From Aphelidium insulamus (taxonomy: Eukaryota > Aphelidiomycota > Aphelidea > Aphelidiaceae), in the NCBI GenBank assembly GCA_036784855.1, contig JAZDSV010000039.1, positions 1 to 64,000 on the forward strand: DNA of 64,000 nucleotides. Direction: 5' to 3'. The translations under genes and the position numbers were made by a program. The notes under the pieces are model-generated. The model was not told the origin of the DNA. It did not search any database and saw only the letters and a program-made list of their open reading frames with translations. Positions 57,552 to 64,000 of the stretch are shown here, piece after piece. Each line of letters begins with the position of its first letter. Position 1 is the stretch's first letter.

Positions 57552-58797
57552 TTAAACATGGGACAAATTCTTTTTGGCTGCCCTCTTGGCATCCATACCG
57601 GCCAGCGTGGATTCCACTTGGTGATAAGGCACGCACCACAGATTTGCAAATAAATTGTCGGCAGGTGGCTCAATGAAACGGCCCTTGCCTTTTGCGCGTG
57701 CAGCTTTTGTCTGAGCCGGACTGCTTGTCACGACTAGCCGCGCAAGTGCTGTTTCCAGCCGCAGCTGCGCCACGGTGTCTGGCACCAGCACCACTGCGGG
57801 GTTTTCGGCAGCAAGCGTGGCGGGCACTGTCACAATTTTAGGTGATGGCCGCCGTGACAGCATCAGCAGGGCGAGCGTAGCCAAAAAGTCACCGTCCTCC
57901 ACGTCGCCACCATATATAGTACCCGGGTACATATGTACACAACTCTTGTCTTCAGCGGCGACAAAGAGTTTGTAATGCTGCTGAGTGTACAGCAGCCCCG
58001 GGCACTGGCACGAAAACATGGCTGCCAGAACTTGAAATCCGCGACTACGGCGGTAGTACGGATGGCCTTGCGGGAATGTTCTGGCCGTCTTTGCTTCCGA
58101 CACCCAGACTCGATTGCCGGTAGTTGAATCACAAAACAAGTGATCGGTTCTACCCACGACAGCAATCTGAGGGTCCGCGAGAAGGCCGCCTACGCCGTAG
58201 GGTTGGCTCCCTTCATTTGTTAAGAAAATGCCGAGAGCAATCGCAATGTTGCCCGCGAGTGTAGACAACTTTAATTCAATCGCATCTGAACAAGGATTTA
58301 ATGGCGCGTTTGCAGGAGGCACACAACGTACCTCCGATGTCTGCGAGGGTAGGTTGTAGAGAGCGCGATGGCCCGACTTGACAAAAACATTGGATTGAAC
58401 TGTCGCGATTTTCTCGCGCCAGCCGTCCTCGACCGCAAGTAGCGTCGCCAATGCTTCCAAATGAGACAATTGTCGCGTCTCCGCGTACACTCCGGGATGC
58501 AGCCAGTCGGAGTGGATTCGAGAGCCGGAGTGGGACGTCAGAACGCGTTGCTCCGGATCACCGACGGTTATGACGTCGCTTGATATCGCTGCGGCACGAA
58601 ATGCCGTCAAGTTTTTCTTCACGTGATCTTGTATGTATGTATGTCTCGTCATAGTCACGGTCGACCACGTCGTCAAAGTCCGCGTCGCTGAGACTTGCAA
58701 TGCTCTCAGAATCGCCGTCACTTTCTGACGATTCCACCTCGCACTTCCATACCGAGGCTAGCACTTCCGATGGTTGGGGTACGCGTGGCGGACTCAT
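57552..58797 (-). CDS. Candidate PD-(D/E)XK nuclease-fold protein, frame broken by an ATAC microsatellite
   Basis: The likely start at 58797 (MSPPRVPQPSEVLASVWKCE) leads through an acidic Ser-rich region to RDYDETYI. There the frame changes at three tandem ATAC units (about 58630-58645); with one unit fewer, the frame would run straight into QDHVKKNLTAF and on to 57552. The C-terminal domain has VGRTDHLFCD, then NRVWVSEAKTARTF, then SRGFQVLAAMF: an Asp, an E-x-K strand and a following Gln helix, the layout of PD-(D/E)XK nucleases such as those in Crinkler-like effectors. There is no signal peptide. No P-loop is visible. The fold call is by motif only. A decayed copy lies at 62.05-62.47 kb. 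Confidence 0.45.
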
Positions 58798-59324
58798 AGT
58801 GTGGGGCCAATCAAGTCTGCCCAGGAGGCTCCCAAGTCGGGTAAACACAAATATGTTTTTTGTGCAAACGTCCTTCAAAAATGCTTGAAAAAAAAATATG
58901 CTTGACATAGTTGCGTTTTATTTGGTGTTATTTTACTCGCCAGAGCTTCGTGGACTTTATTGCCAAACTTTACCGAGCACTGCTCGGTGGTGAGCAGTCT
59001 CACTCGGAGTCTTGCGTCATCAATCTGCTGGGTTCCGAGTGCAGCTGAATGGTTGCTGATGTGCTTGCTGAGCGCTTTCGTGCCGCCAGCGCATCGGGTC
59101 CGCCCAACTGACACATGTCGAGTGCAGTTGGTCTTGTCTGCGCACTGTTACATGCTACTTGACGCTACCGTCTCCGTGCATAATTCCGGCTGACCGTATC
59201 TTCAAACAAACAGCTGTTTGCAGACGTCACATACACATGACTCTACCTGTAGATGGACATTGTACAACATACATACATGCATATGTATAAATAATAATAA
59301 TACATAACCATACTTATAGACGCA
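58798..59324. other. Intergenic stretch, no gene recognised
   Basis: Between the nuclease-like gene and the coiled-coil gene remnant. Contains an A run near 58883-58892 and a CATACATA-rich tract at 59265-59310. No coding sequence recognised. Confidence 0.4.
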
Positions 59325-59500
59325 CTATATGGAGGCGACAGCAACATCAGCATCCAGCCAGCCAGCATCGCGGCAAAACCCAGAGAGCCATTGTGCCGCA
59401 ATTGCCCCCCCGCCACTACCGCCATCACCCACGCACAACCCGGCCAGTGCGACAGATTAGTCTCGGCAAGCACCTCTAACTGATGGAACCACCACCTGGT
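59325..59500 (+). pseudogene. Remnant of the 5' end of the coiled-coil gene at 62805
   Basis: Aligns with 62803-62990, including the shared block CCACTACCGCCATCACCCAC (about 59410 and 62896) and the TCTCGGCAAG segment. Frame-disrupting differences and a TAG in the region equivalent to VTEESRQ show it is not functional. It ends where the downstream coiled-coil region would begin. Confidence 0.75.
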
Positions 59501-59699
59501 GCTGGCCCCGCTTATATACCCCTTGTGCGCTTATCCCTATATGGACCGTTAATACCGCGGTCCTGACGCGGCTTAATATTGCTAAGGACCTATCGGCTCG
59601 GTCCGTTTCGGATCAGCAGTCCTAGAAAGCAGTTCAAGAACGACCGGACAGTTAACATGGCAAATTTACATTACGTAATCCATAAATCGCCACTCAAAT

Positions 59700-60550
59700 A
59701 TGTACCAAATGCACCGCTTGCTGCGCGAGGGTGATCAGGACGAGCTCACCTGGGCCGACTTCCTGGTATTGTTTGCCCAGTTTGGCTACCTGCTGCCGCA
59801 GATCTACGTGAACTGGCGCCAAAAGTCTACGCGGGGCGTGGACGATGCGGTGATTCTGTATTCGGCGGCGCTGCACGCTCTCCTGATGCTGGTGGTGGAG
59901 GTGCCCTTTGCCACGGTGGCACTGACGGTCGCGCTGTGCTTGGCTGGCGTGATGCTGGTTCAGCGTGAGTGCATACGCGTAATTGCACACGAGTAGTTGA
60001 CGCGTGCAGGCATCTACTATGGCAATGCTGGTGACGATAATGGGCACGTGCACAGCTTGCCAGTGTTGTTTGGCTTCCAAGTGCCGGCATACGTGTGGTC
60101 TTTTGCCGCCATCTCCGTCTACTTTCTAACCACAGTGTACAATGTGGACGCCATTTTCTTCATCTTGGCCGAGATGTGGCCCATACTGAACGGAGCATTG
60201 GTGATTCATCAGTACTTTCACAATCAGGCCCGCGGCTCCACGGAGGGCAGCTCCATTGTGATGGTGCTGTGTCTGGTGGTTTCGTGTCAAGTATTCTTTG
60301 CACTTGGTTTTCTGCACGTTAACGCGGCGCTCAAACTAGCGCTGAGCGGCGACAGTATTGGCGCGGGTTTAATCATTCTCAAGGCGTTTGTGATCATCAC
60401 GCCGCCCATAATCTTTCCGTTCATGGTTGGTATTCTCTGTTGATTTACAATCTCCCACAGCTGACACCAGTGCGCATAGCTGCTGGGACAGTTTTGTTCG
60501 TCGCGTCACAAGGCGCAGCCGGTTTCGGAGAAGCTCCTAGACAAATGTAG
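59700..60550 (+). CDS. PQ-loop repeat membrane protein
   Basis: Three exons (59700-about 59961, about 60008-60423, 60460-60550) of about 255 residues; the last intron is only 36 nt (60424-60459), with GT-AG ends and clean phase. The protein is almost all transmembrane, six or seven helices. The first half holds a canonical PQ-loop, FGYLLPQIYVNWRQKSTRGV. The second half (FFILAEMWPILNGALVIHQYFHN) occupies the place of the second PQ motif but lacks Pro-Gln. PQ-loop proteins include lysosomal amino-acid exporters (cystinosin, PQLC2), SWEET sugar carriers and MPDU1. The substrate cannot be told. It lies between the two halves of the duplicated block. Confidence 0.7.
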
Positions 60551-60784
60551 CACTGCGGTATGAGCGGCAAGTGCAACTATCAAGAGCTTCATAATAGCCT
60601 GTAATGCCCCACAAGAGATTAAATATATCGATTTTCACCTGCTGTGAGTGAGATATCCGAGATAGCCGTGGGAATTCAGCGTAACTGAGCCGTATGCAAC
60701 TGTGATAGTTGCTGAAAATTTGCAATGGCAACTGAAGCGGTGTAGAATAGATTATTGTAGGAAAGGTATGGTAGAATTGTAGAC

Positions 60785-61110
60785 GGGACCTTCTTTGTAA
60801 TAAAGGCCAAGCTGCTTTAAGGTGATGATAATAAGGTGATCATCTCAGAAACACGTCGAGTGCAGAACAGCCGCAGCTAGTGTTTGTTGGACGGGAGGTG
60901 CTGGATATAGATCTATTCTGGGTGCCCGCCTCCGAGATCTGGGAGAAAATGCCGCCCCTGAGAATATAGCGCTCAAGTACGTTAACCCAGTGCGCTGAAG
61001 AAAATGCGTTTACATCTGTTCGCGATTACTCTACTCTTTCCTGTTAGGAAATGCAGTGGAGGAGCTTGTTGTTCACGCGGAAACGGCGCACGCTCAAGAT
61101 TAAATGAAGC
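60785..61110 (+). pseudogene. Remnant of the last exons of EFL1
   Basis: Follows the EFL1 3' end (about 55185-55576) block by block: ACCTTCTTTGTAATAAAGGCC, GGGAGGTGCTGGATATAGA, CTATTCTGGGTGCC, GAATATAGCGCTCAAGTA and the terminal CGCACGCTCAAGATTAAATG. Deletions (for example most of the [11 protein letters not shown] segment) and stops disrupt the frame. The upstream GTPase domains are absent. Confidence 0.85.
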
Positions 61111-61181
61111 ATATTTGAATTGACTTTATTAACTGTTGTGTTGTGTGTCTGTTTTAGGTAGACTGCGACGTCTGAGGCAAA

Positions 61182-61832
61182 CTAAATCAAGCCAACCGGA
61201 AGAGCACAGGTAACCATTGACTTGACGTGAAAGACATTGGCCGGAAAGATAGTCTCGGGGAACGTGTTATCTTCGCACTTTGAAAACGCCTTCTTTGCAA
61301 TTGGACGCACAGCGCTCAATTTAGTGCATGCCGAGTCATCAAAGTATGTGACAGTTGCATCTTTGCGCGAGCACGACGCCTTGTAGTATACATTCTTTCC
61401 ATTATATCGCCAACTATTGCACTTTCCATCGGCGAGAAATGCGCGACTTCCACTTACTGAGGCCGGAGAGCAAGTGCGCCACTTGTAGTAAGTCTCAAAA
61501 ACGTACTGCGCTCCAGGAGTAACAAACTGTGCAACCGAGTGGGCTGGCACGTCGCCTGCCACACTTTCGCAAGTGGTCGCCATTCGTGCATTGCACTCGG
61601 TGGCGTTTGCTTTCAGTGGATGATTCCCATAGGCGGAAATGAGCGGGCAGCGATCCTTTACATCGGTTCGAAAAAAATATCGATCTTGCTGCACGTAGGA
61701 CACTTTACCTGTGCAGCCCAAGCCCGCATGCAAAATACGTGTACGCACTGCACTTGGCAGTTCGTGGGGACCAGGCATAACATCAGCCGAAACTACGGCC
61801 AGCAAGATAGTAGCAATCAATGTAAACTTCAT
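61182..61832 (-). CDS. Small secreted cysteine-containing protein
   Basis: 216 codons, no intron. MKFTLIATILLAVVSA is a signal peptide. The mature part has about ten cysteines spread in pairs (GLGCTGKV, KDRCPL, TTCESV, WRTCSP, GKCNSW, ASCSRKD, SACTKL), consistent with disulphide bonding, and one N-glycosylation site (NATE). There is no TM helix or anchor. No family is recognised. The size, signal peptide and lack of introns resemble secreted effectors or wall proteins, but that is inference. Confidence 0.6.
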   Translation of the reverse strand: MKFTLIATILLAVVSADVMPGPHELPSAVRTRILHAGLGCTGKVSYVQQDRYFFRTDVKDRCPLISAYGNHPLKANATECNARMATTCESVAGDVPAHSVAQFVTPGAQYVFETYYKWRTCSPASVSGSRAFLADGKCNSWRYNGKNVYYKASCSRKDATVTYFDDSACTKLSAVRPIAKKAFSKCEDNTFPETIFPANVFHVKSMVTCALPVGLI

Positions 61833-62054
61833 GTTGGTTTGTTGGCGAAGAGTACGAGACTGCAGTATTTATACCCATGTTGTGCAGTCATTAGTGATTG
61901 GCTCTTGAAATATTGGCGGTGCGGATTGGTCAGCAATAAATGAAAATAATAATGTTTCAGGCATATCGGCTTCCCGGATTGGTCCGCAACGGTATTAACA
62001 CTTCATACGGACGAGGAATTTTGTTAACTTCTTCTTAGCGCGCTCCACATACTT

Positions 62055-62470
62055 GCAAGTATATTGCCGGCAGGCGGTTTAACAAAACGGCCTTGCTCTT
62101 TGCGCGCCCGGCTCTTTGGAGGTTTGTCACAATTAGCTTCACCAGCACTGTTTCTAACCGGGTTTGGGATCAGCGCCACCACAGACTTTCGGCCAGGGTA
62201 GTGGCAGGGGCTGTCTCAGTTGTAGGCCAGCAGAGCGATCACAGCCCGACGTGGCCATTATATATACTGCCGGGGTACATATGTGCACAACTCATGTCTT
62301 CAGCGGCGACAAAGAGTTTGTGCTGCTGCAGAGTGTAAAGAAACCTGGGCACTGGCACGAAAATATGGAGGCCAGAATTTGAAATCTGAGACTACGGCGA
62401 TAATACGGAAGGCCTTGCGGGAATGTGCTAGCCGTAGCATCGCATACCATAACAAAATTACCATTAAGAT
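62055..62470 (-). pseudogene. Remnant of the PD-(D/E)XK-like gene
   Basis: Matches the 3' part of the gene at 57552-58797 (about 57635-58100). Shared blocks include GGGTACATATGTGCACAACTC against 57926 onward, TTCAGCGGCGACAAAGAGTTTGT and GGCCTTGCGGGAATGT. Several deletions (for example around 62190-62240) and the loss of the 5' half leave no usable frame. Confidence 0.8.
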
Positions 62471-62804
62471 TATGTGGCCAATACTAGCCACTAGTTGGCA
62501 GCTTCTGCTGACTTAAGTAAAATATTCTCAAGCTCAAGTTGATGTATAAGGCTTATCACCGCCATGGCAGTTGAATAGTGACGCATAATTCGCGCTGTAT
62601 AAATTCGTCATCCGACTGTGTCTCTGGCAGACACTCGATCTGTTTGTTCACGGGGTCTCTGTGTGTTGTGCGCTCCGTGCTGTCAGACAACTCCGATTAT
62701 TATTCATACATACATCCCGCCTGTAGATAGATAGACACACAACATACGTACCCATCCACTCTACACATACATACACACACACACATACACCGCACGCACG
62801 CAAT
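62471..62804. other. Upstream region of the coiled-coil gene
   Basis: No coding sequence recognised. Contains a CATACATACACACACAC-type simple repeat at 62765-62790 immediately before the start codon at 62805; similar CATA-rich DNA lies before the remnant copy at 59.3 kb. Confidence 0.4.
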
Positions 62805-64000
62805 ATGGATGTAGCGGAAGTACCATCTGTTCCCCTTGGACCGCGGCAAAAGGCCCCAGTAGACCCACTGACAGCCATTGTGCCGCAACTACCGCCGCCA
62901 CTACCGCCATCACCCACGCACAACCCGGCCAGTGTGACAGAAGAGTCTCGGCAAGTACCTCCTCCAACTGATGCAACCACCACCGCAACTGCCAGTATCA
63001 CCGTGGTGGCCGAACTGCAAGCAGAGAACAGACGCCTCCGACAAGAGCACGTGGTCACACTGGACAAGCTGGCGGTGCTGCAGCAACAGGTCAGCCAGCA
63101 GCACCGACAGCTTGTTAGGAGCGCCGGCAACAGCAACAACAGCAGCCTGCAGGATCTCCCGGCAGCGGTGCCCAAGAACGTAACTACTGCCGACACCACC
63201 TCCAACACCCCACCCAAGAGCACAAGGGACGCCGCAGTCAACGCCACCGCCGCCGTACACCCCACAGTACCTCCACCAGCACCACCCGAGGAGGACCCGC
63301 TTCGGCAGCTGAAACTGCAACTAGGGCGGCAGAGACTGGAGCTGGCCTCCCTGCTGGAGCAGAACGAGTTCCTGCGCGCCGAGAACAGCCGCCTGCTGGC
63401 CGCCCATAACGACTCACTGTCACGCGCGGCCTCTCCGCAGCGGCACACACGCGTCACACACACGGTCGAGACGCAGACTGCGACCGTGGAGTGGAATGTG
63501 AAGGAGACCGAGAAGGCGTGCGGTGTGTGTGAGCGGCTGGTGGCGACGGTGCGGCAGCGGGCGCCGATTCTGCGCGCCTTCCACGAGCGACTGCGGCACA
63601 GCACCGACTTTCCCATCAGCCAGCACCTGCTCAGTGCCGTGGACAGCACCAGCAACACCAACAATGATACCACCGCGGAATGGCTGGCGGCGTGGCTGGA
63701 AGAGTTCCTGACGGCGGTGGACTACTACACGGCCCGTGCGGAAACACTGGCCCGCGACCAGCTGCAGCAGCACCGGGACACGCTCCGGCAACTGTTGGCC
63801 GAGTCTGGTAATCTTGGTGGTGGTGTTGCAAGTGCCGCCGATGCAAAGACGGACAGCAACGATGCCGAACAGTCTGTCAGAGTTCTCTCAAAGGAGATGG
63901 CGGGCTTGGTGGCGGCACTTAGGGACACTTTGAGCGCACAGCAGACTGCCCCGGCAAAGCACTCGTCTGGACTAGCTGGAATCGGCATGGAGCCAGAGGC
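62805..64000 (+). CDS. Proline-rich coiled-coil protein, truncated by the window end
   Basis: Open from ATG 62805 to the window edge with no stop, so at least 398 residues. The N-terminus is Pro-rich (LPPPLPPSPTHNP). Two coiled-coil stretches follow: VVAELQAENRRLRQEHVVTL, and LKLQLGRQRLELASLLEQ leading to FLRAENSRLLAAHN. Between them lies a Ser/Thr/Pro-rich linker. Then comes a cysteine-containing helical region (CGVCERLVATVRQRAPILRAF, AEWLAAWLEEFLTAVDYY) and a further coiled part. No known family; a cytoskeletal or scaffolding role would be a guess. It is the surviving copy of a duplicated gene whose 5' remnant lies at 59325-59500. Confidence 0.65.
   Translation, partial: MDVAEVPSVPLGPRQKAPVDPLTAIVPQLPPPLPPSPTHNPASVTEESRQVPPPTDATTTATASITVVAELQAENRRLRQEHVVTLDKLAVLQQQVSQQHRQLVRSAGNSNNSSLQDLPAAVPKNVTTADTTSNTPPKSTRDAAVNATAAVHPTVPPPAPPEEDPLRQLKLQLGRQRLELASLLEQNEFLRAENSRLLAAHNDSLSRAASPQRHTRVTHTVETQTATVEWNVKETEKACGVCERLVATVRQRAPILRAFHERLRHSTDFPISQHLLSAVDSTSNTNNDTTAEWLAAWLEEFLTAVDYYTARAETLARDQLQQHRDTLRQLLAESGNLGGGVASAADAKTDSNDAEQSVRVLSKEMAGLVAALRDTLSAQQTAPAKHSSGLAGIGMEPE

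Overview
This is eukaryotic nuclear DNA. Genes lie close together on both strands. Most are split by short GT-AG introns, typically 45-80 nt and some apparently 32-36 nt. Products include SNX1/2, glutamate-cysteine ligase, UTP14, cyclin C, EFL1, FANCM and GRAM-VASt proteins. Fungal-type DAHP synthase, Crinkler-like effector genes and many secreted proteins suggest a unicellular eukaryote, possibly a zoosporic fungus or a related opisthokont protist. No rRNA, tRNA or organelle gene was seen, and I cannot name the species.

Layout. 1-3.8 kb (minus): a broken M13 peptidase and a frameshifted DAHP synthase. 4.1-9.5 kb: an intact secreted ankyrin-repeat gene (7478-9526) preceded by a decayed copy of its 3' half. 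Two mobile elements are nested in that copy: a 1.54-kb Mutator-like element with about 200-bp terminal inverted repeats and a 9-bp target duplication, and a 618-bp solo LTR with a 5-bp target duplication. 9.9-26.7 kb: intact genes, namely a sorting nexin, a PI-PLC-X protein, a beta-helix protein, a VASt-domain protein, a His-rich tail-anchored protein, glutamate-cysteine ligase, a C2-domain protein and a GRAM-VASt lipid-transfer protein. 27-32.2 kb: a lineage-specific stretch with a motif-repeat protein, two divergent broken Crinkler-like genes (HNH type and P-loop NTPase plus REase type) and a fragmentary secreted gene. 32.6-37.9 kb: a FANCM/Hef-like helicase whose ERCC4 nuclease motif looks intact. 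38.2-40.6 kb: three tandem signal-peptide/TM/SPRY copies in successive stages of decay. 40.7-55.6 kb: UTP14, unrecognised nuclear-looking proteins, a candidate dynein adaptor, cyclin C and EFL1.

55-64 kb is an old tandem duplication with reciprocal loss. EFL1 and a candidate PD-(D/E)XK nuclease gene survive in the left copy and are remnants in the right copy. A coiled-coil gene survives in the right copy (62805 to the window end) and is a remnant in the left. A PQ-loop membrane protein and two secreted or membrane proteins lie within this block.

Disabling mutations are concentrated in effector, secreted and metabolic genes. The housekeeping genes read cleanly, apart from one unresolved frame change in FANCM. 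This argues for real gene decay rather than uniform sequencing error, although homopolymer errors cannot be excluded for single sites. Gene models, splice sites and family calls were made by eye without a database search.
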